DNA of 64,000 bases from Psychrobacter sp. Pi2-52. GTDB lineage: Bacteria; Pseudomonadota; Gammaproteobacteria; Pseudomonadales; Moraxellaceae. Below are positions 29,420 to 39,291 of this stretch, piece by piece (the stretch's first letter is position 1; each line of letters opens with the position of its first letter). The notes beneath the pieces are model-generated. The model did no database searches. It saw nothing but the letters and a program-made list of their open reading frames with translations, and had not been told where the DNA came from. A program made the translations under genes and the position numbers. The stretch is from positions 47,174 through 111,173 of the forward strand of contig NZ_CAJHBS010000008.1 in assembly GCF_904846705.1 (NCBI RefSeq). Direction: 5' to 3'.

Positions 29420-29749
29420 TTAATCATTACCGCCGTTATTATCGTCTATTATCGAGTTACCTTGAGTAGCATTGCTTTGAGCGGCAGATAGCGCATCAAA
29501 GTCAGCATCACTCATCTCATCCAGTAAGGCTGCACCATCGGTTGGAATGGTCGCTAAGATACGCTGAGCTTCTACCACATCCGTATCCTCTACCCAGAGA
29601 ACGATACCCGAGTTCATACCTGGAATAGCGCTTAGCGGCTGCAAGGACACGGTAATGCCGTTATTACGTAGTAGGTTGGCGTGCAGTTCACCTTGCATAT
29701 TGGTATCGTAGCGCGCCAGTTTGTGCCAGTTATCAACTTGATCGGTCAT
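29420..29749 (-). CDS. DUF2007 domain protein
   Basis: 109 residues. The N-terminal ~65 residues fit the small DUF2007 fold, a PII-like ferredoxin-type domain: WHKLARYDTNMQGELHANLLRNNGI, then VVEAQRILATI. The C-terminal ~40 residues are an acidic tail rich in Asp, Ala and Asn. The role is unknown; such proteins are annotated as putative signal transducers. It is the first gene of the pair with the YafJ-like amidotransferase. Confidence 0.8.
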   Translation of the reverse strand: MTDQVDNWHKLARYDTNMQGELHANLLRNNGITVSLQPLSAIPGMNSGIVLWVEDTDVVEAQRILATIPTDGAALLDEMSDADFDALSAAQSNATQGNSIIDDNNGGND

Positions 29750-29821
29750 GGGGTCGCCTCTAAGGTTTCGGTACTAAAATTAGTACTAGCATTGATACTA
29801 GAATAAATGAATCAGCAATGC

Positions 29822-30985
29822 TTAAGACAATTGATCTAGCGTATATTCTTTGATTGCAAACTCACTACTATTTAATGTTTCCTGCGCTTGCTCAGCTTGC
29901 GTAATACTGCTAAACACGCCGACTATTTGATTATCTGGTTTACTTAGTAGTACAAATACGGTATTTTGCGACTTTTCAACATGCGCCCAATGATAAGCGG
30001 CCAAACGTTTCATCAAGTCAGGGTTCTTGACCATGATGTTATCACCCGTACGACCTTCGGTACGATTGTAGTGAATCACATTTAGGCGTAATAACCAGAA
30101 AATCACTGCTGCTTTTGCCAGCATAACAGGTAGTGCACGCTTTTCATCACTGTTTAGCGGGCGGATCGATTCATAACCTTGTAAGAACGCCGCCATTTTA
30201 CTGCGATCAAAGTTAACGGATTCGCCTTGTTCTGCAACGCCCCACGTGGTACAAAAATCATTTATGGTAATGGCAATATCCATCATATAGTGCTCGACAC
30301 TGACTTCAGTAAAGTCCAAAAGGCCCGTCAAACGCGCTTCGCCTTTTTGTAGATTCCATAAGGTATTGTCGGCAAACATATCTAAATGGCACAGACCTTT
30401 TGGCAAAGTTGCCAGTGGTAATTCCGAATAAGAGCGCCAGATATCGCTCATCAGCTTGGCTTCGTCACCTGGCATAAACTGCATTTCACGGTCGCGCACG
30501 TCGCTCCATGGGTACAAAGGCACGCCATACTGCTCACTTGGCTGCAATGCTTGTAGCGTTTCATGCAGCATTGCTAATGCTGCGCCAATGTCATGACACA
30601 TCGCTTGCGTGGTTTGATCTGGATGTGAGCCTGCTAAACACGGCACTAAAGTAATTGCCTTGTCTTCATAATGGATAACATAGCGCTTATCATCACCATC
30701 CATTTGTGAACCATTTGATTCAACAACGGCTAGCGGCGCGGCGACTGGTAGCTTGCCATTTAATTGATTAAGAATAACGGCCATTTTTTCGATATCAGCA
30801 GGCGGACGCTCTTCAAATAAAGTGAATACGTAAGAGTATGTACCATCTACATCGTCAGTCGTTTGAATAAACCAGTTTGAGTTTTTAATGCCTTGAGTGA
30901 TCGGTATCGCGCGGGCAAACGACACGCCAAAGCTTTGGCAAAAGGCGGCAAACTGATCATCGGTTAACTGGGTATAGACGGACAT
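29822..30985 (-). CDS. thrB: Homoserine kinase (ThrB, APH-fold type) with C-terminal extension
   Basis: 387-residue kinase of the aminoglycoside phosphotransferase fold, expected to phosphorylate homoserine in threonine synthesis. Motifs: GIKNSNWFIQT near the N-terminus, catalytic loop GLCHLDMFADNTLW (HxDxxxxN) and LTGLLDFTEV (DFG-like). Homologues of this type are about 316 residues. The excess is a loop near SNGSQMDGDDKRY and a C-terminal segment (339-387, VFVLLSKPDNQIVGVFSS, then FAIKEYTLDQLS) that looks like a separate small domain. It stands apart from hom and thrC. Confidence 0.88.
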   Translation of the reverse strand: MSVYTQLTDDQFAAFCQSFGVSFARAIPITQGIKNSNWFIQTTDDVDGTYSYVFTLFEERPPADIEKMAVILNQLNGKLPVAAPLAVVESNGSQMDGDDKRYVIHYEDKAITLVPCLAGSHPDQTTQAMCHDIGAALAMLHETLQALQPSEQYGVPLYPWSDVRDREMQFMPGDEAKLMSDIWRSYSELPLATLPKGLCHLDMFADNTLWNLQKGEARLTGLLDFTEVSVEHYMMDIAITINDFCTTWGVAEQGESVNFDRSKMAAFLQGYESIRPLNSDEKRALPVMLAKAAVIFWLLRLNVIHYNRTEGRTGDNIMVKNPDLMKRLAAYHWAHVEKSQNTVFVLLSKPDNQIVGVFSSITQAEQAQETLNSSEFAIKEYTLDQLS

Positions 30986-31170
30986 GACATCTCACTTTTG
31001 GCAATTGAATAACAAGTTAAATAGAATAGATTTAGGCGGTAATGACAGCAATTGTACCGCGCATGATAAAACTATGGTGAAAAGCGTAATAATCTTGCGA
31101 AAACCTGCCTGAAATAGCAGTGATTTTGCTAGACTAGCGCCTATGAATTGATTATAAGGTGAAAGACCCT

Positions 31171-31953
31171 ATGTTAGCAAAACGTATTATTCCCTGTCTT
31201 GACGTAGACAATGGCCGCGTGGTCAAAGGCGTGCAGTTTGTCGATATAAAAGACGCAGGCGATCCTGTCGAAGTAGCCAAACGCTACAACGAACAGGGCG
31301 CTGATGAGATTACTTTTTTGGATATTACTGCGACCAATGATGAGCGCGATACCACTTATCATACTGTTGAACGCATGGCAGAAACGGTATTCGTTCCGCT
31401 AACTGTTGGCGGCGGCGTACGAAAAATCGCTGATATTCGCAATTTGCTCAATGCTGGCGCGGATAAAGTGGCGATTAACTCAGCAGCCGTATTTACGCCG
31501 GAGTTCGTTGGTGAAGCCGCGCAGAAATTTGGCAACCAGTGTATCGTCGTTGCCATCGATGCCAAACGCGTCGCTGATATCAACGTCGATGGTATTGTCG
31601 TACCACGTTGGGAGATTTTCACTCATGGTGGCCGTAAGCCAACGGGTATCGATGCCGTTGCTTGGGCGAGCAAAATGGCAGAGCTGGGCGCTGGTGAATT
31701 ACTAGTCACCTCGATGGACGGTGATGGCACCAAAAAAGGCTATGATTTGGCGCTGATGCAGCAAATTACGAGCCGCGTTAATGTACCAGTTATCGCCTCA
31801 GGCGGCGTCGGTAACCTACAACATTTAGCAGAAGGCGTACTAGAAGGCGGTGTCGATGCCGTACTTGCCGCCAGTATTTTTCACTTCGGTGAGTACACGG
31901 TATTGGAGGCCAAAGAGTACATGGCAGCGCAAGGAATACAGATGCGTCTTTAG
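31171..31953 (+). CDS. hisF: Imidazole glycerol phosphate synthase cyclase subunit HisF
   Basis: 260-residue (beta-alpha)8 barrel that, with HisH-delivered ammonia, forms imidazole-glycerol phosphate and AICAR. Catalytic Asp11 lies in [15 protein letters not shown], and the second Asp region is [10 protein letters not shown] near 130. The phosphate sites VGGGVRK and ASGGVGN are present. ATG 31171 is preceded by AAGGTG; GTG 31159 is less likely. HisH, HisA and HisB are not adjacent, so any operon lies elsewhere. Confidence 0.96.
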   Translation: MLAKRIIPCLDVDNGRVVKGVQFVDIKDAGDPVEVAKRYNEQGADEITFLDITATNDERDTTYHTVERMAETVFVPLTVGGGVRKIADIRNLLNAGADKVAINSAAVFTPEFVGEAAQKFGNQCIVVAIDAKRVADINVDGIVVPRWEIFTHGGRKPTGIDAVAWASKMAELGAGELLVTSMDGDGTKKGYDLALMQQITSRVNVPVIASGGVGNLQHLAEGVLEGGVDAVLAASIFHFGEYTVLEAKEYMAAQGIQMRL

Positions 31954-32138
31954 CACGCTCGTAATATACAAATAAAACCCAAAAAAATGCTATCATAGCG
32001 CTAACCATTTATTTTCGTTCAATTAACTAGGGCAGCGCCAAAATAATAGGCGACCGAGTCGATTGAACGCATCAGACTATTTAGCTATTTATTGACGCCT
32101 ATATTTCAATTGAACGCTTATTAAGCAAAGGATTTTTT

Positions 32139-32660
32139 ATGTCGAATTTACAACAGCAGCGCAACGACGTGACTCATATCGATGGTAACCTACATCAAAA
32201 CGCTGATGCTCGCATTGGTATCGTTGTTGGTCGTTTTAACGGTTTTGTCGTTGAGTCATTGGTTGATGGTGCAATCGATGCCCTACTTCGTCATGGCGTA
32301 CTGGGCAGCAACATTACTGTTATTCGTGTACCTGGCGCATTTGAGCTACCACTTGTGGCCCAACGTGCTGCTGAATCAGATCGTTTTGACGCGATTGTGG
32401 CACTGGGTGCAATCATCCGTGGCAGCACGCCACACTTTGATATTGTAGCTAGCGAGTCGGCCAAAGGTTTGAGCGCTGTGGCAATGGATTATAATATCCC
32501 TGTTGCTAACGGTATCATCACTACTGATAGCATCGAGCAAGCCATTGAGCGCTCTGGTACGAAAGCGGGCAACAAAGGCTCTGAAGCTGCGATGGTCGTA
32601 CTAGAAATGATCGCTGTTTTGTCACAGCTAGATATTGATGACAGCATCGATGAAGCATAA
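32139..32660 (+). CDS. ribH: 6,7-dimethyl-8-ribityllumazine synthase
   Basis: 173-residue enzyme of the penultimate step of riboflavin synthesis. Recognised by [35 protein letters not shown], the loop [17 protein letters not shown] with the catalytic His, and [30 protein letters not shown] precedes ATG 32139. It heads a run ribH-nusB-thiL-pgpA, although 216 bp separate it from nusB. No FMN riboswitch was recognised upstream. Confidence 0.96.
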   Translation: MSNLQQQRNDVTHIDGNLHQNADARIGIVVGRFNGFVVESLVDGAIDALLRHGVLGSNITVIRVPGAFELPLVAQRAAESDRFDAIVALGAIIRGSTPHFDIVASESAKGLSAVAMDYNIPVANGIITTDSIEQAIERSGTKAGNKGSEAAMVVLEMIAVLSQLDIDDSIDEA

Positions 32661-32876
32661 GCTTTAAAGCTCAAATTTATTAGTTTAACTGGTGCTGCTA
32701 TCTAGTAATAACAGCACCTTATAGCACTAGCCAGCTATCGAAACAATTGGCTATTTTTTGAATTTTCGCCGTATTTCTATACCCTTTGAAATTTTGAATA
32801 AACAAAGCTAAGAAGCTACTTTGTTAATTTATGTTTTGACTGGGTATCATCTCAAAAATTTAGGTACAGACCCCCT

Positions 32877-33734
32877 ATGACTGACCAACTCAAGCGCGCT
32901 ATTAGCGCTGCGAAAACCGCACAAGCCAATGATGGACAAGCTGAAGCTACCCGTATAGCGAGCAGTAGTGCGGGTGATCAAACATTCGATATGAGTGAGT
33001 CTTCTTACAAGACCAGTCATACGGCTATTCGTAAGGCACGTCGCTTTGCGATGCAGGGCCTATACGAATGGCTCGTCACTGATCGCCGCTTTGATGTAGA
33101 TGGTAAGCTTGGCTGGAAAGCCAATGCTCCGCACGATATTGCTGCTCGCACGCGTGCAACCAATGCCATGCATACCGTCCATATCGGTTATTATCATGAA
33201 ATGATGCGCGACATCCCAGAGCAAATTGAAGCTCTCGATGCGCTTATCAGTCAGCATCTCGATCGTGAGGTTGATAAGCTAGATACGGTTGAACACGCTA
33301 TTTTGCTGATTGGTGCGTACGAGCTACAAAACCGTATGGAGATTCCATATAAGGTTGTGCTTGATGAAGCAATGAAGCTAAATAATCACTTTGGCGCGAC
33401 TGACGCTCATAAACTGATCAATGCGGTACTGGATAAAATGGCTGGTGAGCTGCGTGCTTTAGAGGTACAAGCAGATACCAATGCCAATCTACGTACGTCA
33501 CAAAAAGCGGCGGCTAAACAATCTGAAGCGAGTTCGGCTGAAGTAACGGTAGCTGACAATATCGAAGCGACTGCTGAAACAGAAAGCGCGATCGTCGATG
33601 AGCCGACTGCATCAAACAAGCCGCGTATCAGTGCTAACAAAGCCAATGTTAAACGCAGTAGTGCCAGTAAAGCCAGTGCAAATATCAGTGACTTTAAGGC
33701 GAGCAAGAAGAACGCTAACGATACCAAAGACTAA
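32877..33734 (+). CDS. nusB: Transcription antitermination protein NusB, extended
   Basis: 285 residues against about 140 for typical NusB, which binds boxA RNA with NusE in rRNA antitermination. The NusB core spans about 51-193: [59 protein letters not shown] and [15 protein letters not shown] polar N-terminus of ~50 residues and a C-terminal tail of ~92 residues (Ala, Ser, Lys, Asn-rich) flank it. The start could be internal, but the tail is in frame with no stop. thiL follows after 14 bp. Confidence 0.92.
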   Translation: MTDQLKRAISAAKTAQANDGQAEATRIASSSAGDQTFDMSESSYKTSHTAIRKARRFAMQGLYEWLVTDRRFDVDGKLGWKANAPHDIAARTRATNAMHTVHIGYYHEMMRDIPEQIEALDALISQHLDREVDKLDTVEHAILLIGAYELQNRMEIPYKVVLDEAMKLNNHFGATDAHKLINAVLDKMAGELRALEVQADTNANLRTSQKAAAKQSEASSAEVTVADNIEATAETESAIVDEPTASNKPRISANKANVKRSSASKASANISDFKASKKNANDTKD

Positions 33735-33748
33735 GACTAAGACTAACC

Positions 33749-34780
33749 ATGAACGAGTTTGAGCTGATTGAGCATATATTCTCACAGATGCAGGCCACAC
33801 ATGCACCATTAACTGGTATCGAAAAAGGTATCGGTGACGACGCGGCTGTGGTGGCATTGCCAACAGGATCACGCTTGGTTAGCTGTATTGATACACTGGT
33901 TCAAGGTCGTCACTTTCATGCTGATTGGCAAAGAGTTGACGAATTAGCATTTGCGATTGGCTATAAAGCCGTGGCTGTTAATGTCTCAGACATTGCAGCT
34001 ATGGGTGCGACGCCGCATAGTATTATGCTAGCGTTGGCACTACCTGAACGTCTAGCAAATCACGAATGGCTCACTGAATTTGCCAAAGGGCTGTTTCATG
34101 CGTGCCAGCTGTTTGGCGTGACGCTGATTGGCGGTGATACTACCCGTAGCGAGCGCCTAGTGCTGAGTGTCAGTGCGCAAGGATTGCTTGCCGCAGGTAC
34201 ACCAGCTGTTTATCGCTCAGGTGCGCAAGTTGGTGATAAGGTTTATGTCTCAGGCACACTTGGTGATGCCGCTTTCGCTTTACAGCATCCTGACAGCTCA
34301 CAAGGTATCGAGTTGGCGCATCGTCTACATATGCCAACGCCGCGTATTGCACTAGGTGCAGCATTGGCAAAGATCGGAGCAACAGCGATGATAGATATCT
34401 CCGACGGCCTTTATCAAGATCTTGGCCATATCTGTCAACAAAGCTCTGTAGGCATGCGCATCCATTTAGACAAGCTACCGAGTAGCGAGTCATTATCTAC
34501 TGTCGGTTTGTCTGATCGCTTGTTAGGTCAACTAGCGGGCGGCGATGATTATGAATTGGCATTTACTTTGCCTGCTCATATCAAACCGCCTATAGGCAAT
34601 ACGCCTGTTACCTGTATCGGCGAGGTAATTGCACTAGCAGATCCGATAGCGACAGATACCAAGTCTCCTGATAATCCGCGCCTTGAACTGTTTTATCAAA
34701 ATCAGCCAGTGACGCCAACTCGGCCCGCACCATTTTCAATATGGCCCAATCTTACTGGTTACCAACACTTTACAGGCTAA
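33749..34780 (+). CDS. thiL: Thiamine-monophosphate kinase
   Basis: 343-residue ATP-dependent kinase making thiamine diphosphate. Motifs: FELIEHIFSQM, GIGDDAAVV, the metal/ATP blocks AVNVSDIAAMGATP and IGGDTTRSERLVLS, then DISDGLYQDLGHIC and AGGDDYELAF. The length is normal (E. coli 325). Lies 14 bp after nusB and 3 bp before pgpA, the standard gammaproteobacterial arrangement. Confidence 0.96.
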   Translation: MNEFELIEHIFSQMQATHAPLTGIEKGIGDDAAVVALPTGSRLVSCIDTLVQGRHFHADWQRVDELAFAIGYKAVAVNVSDIAAMGATPHSIMLALALPERLANHEWLTEFAKGLFHACQLFGVTLIGGDTTRSERLVLSVSAQGLLAAGTPAVYRSGAQVGDKVYVSGTLGDAAFALQHPDSSQGIELAHRLHMPTPRIALGAALAKIGATAMIDISDGLYQDLGHICQQSSVGMRIHLDKLPSSESLSTVGLSDRLLGQLAGGDDYELAFTLPAHIKPPIGNTPVTCIGEVIALADPIATDTKSPDNPRLELFYQNQPVTPTRPAPFSIWPNLTGYQHFTG

Positions 34781-34783
34781 TCC

Positions 34784-35365
34784 ATGACTGATCACGACTT
34801 ATCTAAGCCTGACATCCGTAAAGCAAATGACTGCCCACCATTACCGGTCGGTGCTAATATGCTTGACCGTGTAGTCTATTGGCTTGGGCTAGGTTTAGGT
34901 AGCGGTCTGCCGCGCCGTGCACCTGGCACTTGGGGTACCGTTGGTGGGTTAATCATTGCCATACCATTGTTGAGTTTAGGTTTTATACCTTTTCTCATTC
35001 TGACAATTCTATCTTGTATTTTAGGCGTTTGGATTTGCGGACGCACTGCTGAGCTGATGCAAGGTCATGACGATCCGCATATCGTTTGGGATGAGTGGGC
35101 TGGTATTTGGATTACCCTACTACCTTTGTCTTATATGGGGATTGCTGACAATAACTTTTGGCAAAATGTATCTCAAGAGCTTTCTATTTTCGCCATTGTT
35201 TTCGCTTTTATTTTATTTCGATTTTTTGATATCGTTAAGCCGCCACCGATTGGATGGGCTGATAAAAAGGTTGCTGGTGGGTTAGGCATTATGCTCGATG
35301 ACATCATCGCCGGTATCATGGCAGCAGTAGTATGGGTAGCGGTTATGTTTGGTGTGCTGTTATAA
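34784..35365 (+). CDS. pgpA: Phosphatidylglycerophosphatase A
   Basis: 193-residue inner-membrane phosphatase that dephosphorylates PGP to phosphatidylglycerol. Family motifs: LGLGSGLPRRAPGTWGTVGG, DPHIVWDEWAGIWITLLPL with the metal-binding Asp/Glu, and IVKPPPIGWADKKVAGGLGIMLDDIIAG. About four membrane helices. The ATG follows the thiL stop by three bases, so translational coupling is likely. Confidence 0.95.
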   Translation: MTDHDLSKPDIRKANDCPPLPVGANMLDRVVYWLGLGLGSGLPRRAPGTWGTVGGLIIAIPLLSLGFIPFLILTILSCILGVWICGRTAELMQGHDDPHIVWDEWAGIWITLLPLSYMGIADNNFWQNVSQELSIFAIVFAFILFRFFDIVKPPPIGWADKKVAGGLGIMLDDIIAGIMAAVVWVAVMFGVLL

Positions 35366-35571
35366 GCTACCCTAACTACTACGATACTGAATTGGCTATT
35401 CTACAACCGCTTATCCTAGCAACGTTATCAATTTGAACGCTACTCTCTTGCATAGATAATTGATCTACTGTTAGCAGGTTGTATTACAAAGCCTGCACAT
35501 CACAGCATTTTTATAAATGAACATTTGCGCTATAATCCGATATTATATTTTGTTACATTTATGAGCCTATT

Positions 35572-36948
35572 ATGACATCTCCTCTTTCTGTAATTATTTT
35601 AGCTGCCGGTAAAGGCACACGTATGCAATCGGCAAAGCCAAAGGTATTGCAGACATTGGCTGGGAAGTCTTTATTAGGCCATGTGCTAGATACTTGTCAT
35701 CAGCTCACTGTTGATGAAACCATCATTGTTCATGGCTTTGGTGGTGATCAAGTAAAGTCAGAGATTACCAATCAATATACACAAGCATCGATTACTTGGG
35801 TTGCTCAAACTGAGCAATTGGGAACTGGCCATGCGGTCAAGGTGACACTGTCTGATTTACCCAAGTCAGGACAAAGTCTCATTCTTTACGGTGATGTGCC
35901 ATTGGTCAGCTGTCAAACGCTAACGGCATTAAAAACTGCCAATACTGATGGTATGTCGATGCTGACGCTGACAGTCGATAATCCGTTTGGATTGGGTCGT
36001 ATTAAGCGTGACCAAGCCGGTAATATTGAAGCCATCGTTGAGCAAAAAGATGCCAATGCTGAAGAGCAAAGCATTAAAGAAATTAACAGCGGTATCTACT
36101 GCGTCGATAATGCGTTACTGCACAAATATTTGCCTGAGCTCTCTAACGACAATGCACAGCAAGAATACTATCTGACGGATATCGTTAAAATGGCAGTCGC
36201 CGATGGTATTACTATCGCGGCAATTGAGCCTGAGCATACGTTTGAGATTGAAGGGGTTAACAACCGCCAACAGCTTGCTAGTCTAGAGCGCACTTGGCAG
36301 CGTAAGTTAGTTGCTGACTTACAAGAAGCTGGCGTACAGTTTGCCGACCCTACTCGTGTCGATATTCGTGGTACGTTGACCGCTGGTCAAGATGTGTTTA
36401 TTGACGTTAATGTGGTGTTTGAAGGTGCCTGTACCTTGGGTGACAACGTCTATATCGAAGCGGGCTGTGTTATCAAAAATGCCAAGATTGGTAATGCCTG
36501 CTATATCAAACCGTATTGCGTGATCGATCGCGCTGATATTGGTGCTGGTGTTGATATCGGGCCTTTTGCGCATTTGCGTCCTGATACCGTACTATCTGAT
36601 AACAGCAAAGTTGGTAACTTTGTCGAAATTAAAAAATCGACTATTGGTCAAGGCAGTAAAGTAAATCACTTAAGCTACGTCGGCGATGCGACTGTCGGTA
36701 CAGGCGTGAATATCGGTGCTGGTGTCATTACCTGTAACTATGACGGTGCTAATAAATCGCAAACCATCATTGAAGACAATGCTTTTATCGGCTCCAATGC
36801 TAGCTTAGTTGCGCCTGTGACGATTGGTAATACTGCGACTGTGGCGGCAGGTTCTGTGGTTACCAAAGATGTTGATAACAATGCTTTGGCCTTTGGCCGT
36901 GCGCGTCAGGTGCAAAAAAATGATTTTCAGCGTCCGACGAAGAAGTAG
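35572..36948 (+). CDS. glmU: Bifunctional GlmU (acetyltransferase/uridylyltransferase)
   Basis: 458 residues, making UDP-GlcNAc from GlcN-1-P. The N-terminal nucleotidyltransferase has VIILAAGKGTRMQSAKPKVL and GDVPLVS; the C-terminal left-handed beta-helix has repeated hexapeptides (IGPFAHLRPDT, VGNFVEIKKSTIG, NIGAGVITCNYDGANKSQT) with the acetyl-transfer His in KVNHLSYVGDA. Length matches E. coli (456). glmS follows at 196 bp, separated by a possible terminator. Confidence 0.97.
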   Translation: MTSPLSVIILAAGKGTRMQSAKPKVLQTLAGKSLLGHVLDTCHQLTVDETIIVHGFGGDQVKSEITNQYTQASITWVAQTEQLGTGHAVKVTLSDLPKSGQSLILYGDVPLVSCQTLTALKTANTDGMSMLTLTVDNPFGLGRIKRDQAGNIEAIVEQKDANAEEQSIKEINSGIYCVDNALLHKYLPELSNDNAQQEYYLTDIVKMAVADGITIAAIEPEHTFEIEGVNNRQQLASLERTWQRKLVADLQEAGVQFADPTRVDIRGTLTAGQDVFIDVNVVFEGACTLGDNVYIEAGCVIKNAKIGNACYIKPYCVIDRADIGAGVDIGPFAHLRPDTVLSDNSKVGNFVEIKKSTIGQGSKVNHLSYVGDATVGTGVNIGAGVITCNYDGANKSQTIIEDNAFIGSNASLVAPVTIGNTATVAAGSVVTKDVDNNALAFGRARQVQKNDFQRPTKK

Positions 36949-36997
36949 CCAGCTCGTTGCTAGTGTGATCAATGACCATCACTCTTGAGCAACTCTA

Positions 36998-37027
36998 AGC
37001 AGTACTTCAATCTTTGTGGTACTGCTT
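36998..37027 (+). terminator. Possible terminator between glmU and glmS
   Basis: AAGCAGTAC (36998-37006) pairs with GTACTGCTT (37019-37027) but is followed by only a short T-run (TTATCG). It may be partial, allowing some read-through into glmS. Confidence 0.5.
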
Positions 37028-37144
37028 TATCGTATTTATAAACTGATATGCCAATTGATGATCAGAGTAATGGTTCAGTCGCTAGTCTTTTTATTTTATA
37101 CCCCACTATATTGAACTACTAAAATTTAAATCTAAGGAATAGCC

Positions 37145-38989
37145 ATGTGTGGAATTGTAGGCGCAGTCGCTGAGCGAAATATTGCTAATATCTTACTTGA
37201 AGGCCTAAAGCGTTTAGAATATCGTGGCTATGACTCAGCTGGCCTGACGGTTATTCGTGATGGTGAACTACACCGTGAGCGTCAAGTAGGTAAAGTACAG
37301 GCACTGGTTGATGCCGTCGCTATCAATCCAGAGTTTTTTAATGGTCATATCGGTATTGCTCATACGCGCTGGGCAACTCATGGTGAGCCGGCACAGCGTA
37401 ATGCACATCCACACGTGTCAGGCAAGATTGCGGTCGTTCATAACGGTATAGTCGAAAACTATGCTGAACTAAAAGAAGAGCTAATAGCCAAAGGTTACGT
37501 GTTTACTTCACAGACAGATACTGAAGTTGTAGCGCATCTAATTCATGATATCTACAAAAAAACGCCTGACTTGTTAGAAGCAGTACGCACCATCATTCCG
37601 TTACTGCATGGTGCTTTTGCATTGGGTATCGTCCACGTAGACTGCCCTGATGAGCTTATTACTGTACGTCTAGGCTCACCTTTGGTTATCGGTGTTGGTA
37701 TCGGTGAGAATTTTATCGCATCAGATCAGTTGGCGTTGCTGCCAGTGACTAACCGCTTTATGTATCTAGAAGAAGGCGATATCGCCAAATTAACTCGCAA
37801 TAGCATTCAAGTTTATGCAGATGGTGTTGAAGTCCAACGTCAAATACATGAGATTGATGCAACCCAGCACAATGCCGATAAAGGCGAGTTCAAACATTAT
37901 ATGCTCAAAGAGATTTACGAGCAGCCAGATGCCGTCGCTCGTACGATAGAGATGGCTTTGGATAATGGCGAAACGACTAAACTACGCGACGATTTTTTAC
38001 AGCGTCATGAGACACTGTTGTCAGGTATTCGTCATGTGCAAGTGATTGCTTGTGGTACCAGTTATCATGCCGGTATGGTCGCAAAATACTGGTTTGAGAG
38101 CCTTATCCGTATACCTTGCTCGGTCGAGGTTGCCAGCGAATTCCGCTATCGCAATCCTGTCGTCGTCGATAATACTTTGGTCATCTGTATTTCTCAATCT
38201 GGTGAAACGGCTGACACCTTATCAGCGTTACGTGATATCCAGAAGCAAACACCAGCAGGCTTAGTCAGCTTGGCATTATGTAATGTACCGACCTCATCGC
38301 TGGTACGCGAAACAGATATTTTCTTGCCGACGTTAGCAGGGCCTGAGATTGGCGTCGCCTCTACCAAAGCATTTACCACTCAGCTTGTGGCATTGATATT
38401 ATTGATATTAAAAGTTGGTGTCACGCAGAAGCGCATGACTGACGAACACTTAAATACGTTATTAAGTGAGTTACATCAATTACCAGGACAACTCTACGCC
38501 AGCTTAAACCTTGATGCTCCTATCAAGACCATGAGTGAGAGCTTTGAAGATAAGAAAAGCTGTCTATTTTTAGGTCGCGGGCTACAGTTCCCGATTGCGC
38601 TAGAAGGCGCGTTAAAGCTAAAAGAAATCTCTTACATTCATGCAGAAGGTTATGCGGCAGGTGAACTCAAACACGGCCCATTGGCATTGGTCGACAAAGA
38701 CATGCCCATCGTCGTACTCGCCCCTAAAGACAGTATGTTTGATAAATTAAAGGCCAACATGCAAGAAGTGCATGCGCGTCATGGCGAGCTATTTGTGTTC
38801 GCTAGCGAAGCCAGTCAAATGGTCGCAGAAGATAGACTACATTTAGTATATGTGCCTGATGTTTGCGAGACGCTTGCCCCTATTGTCTACAGCGTGCCTG
38901 TGCAGTTGTTGTCATACCATGTAGCAGTAATGCGTGGCACAGACGTCGATCAACCGCGCAATTTGGCAAAATCAGTCACGGTAGAATAA
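37145..38989 (+). CDS. glmS: Glutamine-fructose-6-phosphate aminotransferase (isomerizing)
   Basis: 614-residue enzyme making glucosamine-6-P, the entry to UDP-GlcNAc. The N-terminal glutaminase has MCGIVGAVAERN with nucleophile Cys2, AHTRWATHGEP and VVHNGIVENY. Two SIS domains carry ACGTSYHAGMVAKYW, CISQSGETADTLSAL and ASTKAFTTQ. The C-terminal sequence DVDQPRNLAKSVTVE is canonical. ATG 37145 is preceded by AAGGAA. Forms a functional pair with glmU. Confidence 0.98.
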   Translation: MCGIVGAVAERNIANILLEGLKRLEYRGYDSAGLTVIRDGELHRERQVGKVQALVDAVAINPEFFNGHIGIAHTRWATHGEPAQRNAHPHVSGKIAVVHNGIVENYAELKEELIAKGYVFTSQTDTEVVAHLIHDIYKKTPDLLEAVRTIIPLLHGAFALGIVHVDCPDELITVRLGSPLVIGVGIGENFIASDQLALLPVTNRFMYLEEGDIAKLTRNSIQVYADGVEVQRQIHEIDATQHNADKGEFKHYMLKEIYEQPDAVARTIEMALDNGETTKLRDDFLQRHETLLSGIRHVQVIACGTSYHAGMVAKYWFESLIRIPCSVEVASEFRYRNPVVVDNTLVICISQSGETADTLSALRDIQKQTPAGLVSLALCNVPTSSLVRETDIFLPTLAGPEIGVASTKAFTTQLVALILLILKVGVTQKRMTDEHLNTLLSELHQLPGQLYASLNLDAPIKTMSESFEDKKSCLFLGRGLQFPIALEGALKLKEISYIHAEGYAAGELKHGPLALVDKDMPIVVLAPKDSMFDKLKANMQEVHARHGELFVFASEASQMVAEDRLHLVYVPDVCETLAPIVYSVPVQLLSYHVAVMRGTDVDQPRNLAKSVTVE

Positions 38990-39030
38990 GAAGAATTACT
39001 CTACGACAGCTCTGAAAAAGACAAGTATTT

Positions 39031-39067
39031 ACCCCTGCTATTGTGAACTCAGTAGCAGGGGTTTTTT
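39031..39067 (+). terminator. Terminator after glmS
   Basis: ACCCCTGCTA pairs with TAGCAGGGGT around a 12-nt loop and is followed by six T residues. Confidence 0.9.
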
Positions 39068-39208
39068 ATGATTTTAAAACGACCTACTAGCAGTTTAAAA
39101 AAGTCGTAATAATTGCCTGAGCAAAAATTAAATAAAGATACTTATATCCAGCTCCAAATAATCCTCATATTTTAAAAACTGGTGAAAAGCAGAATTTCGA
39201 TACAAAAA

Positions 39209-39247
39209 AATAGTGACACTCTATCTATTAATTAGAGTATCACTATT
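39209..39247 (-). terminator. Terminator of the reductase pseudogene
   Basis: AATAGTGACACTCT (39209-39222) pairs with AGAGTATCACTATT (39234-39247) with one mismatch; on the minus strand it ends in a run of T. Confidence 0.7.
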
Positions 39248-39291
39248 ATTGTGCTTATTTGGTGGCTACATTTAGTTGCCTGTAACGACGT

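Noticed and set aside
32020..32138. FMN riboswitch ahead of ribH
   Set aside because: The leader lacks the conserved RFN core; only a loose ATAGGCG/CGCCTAT pairing was seen.
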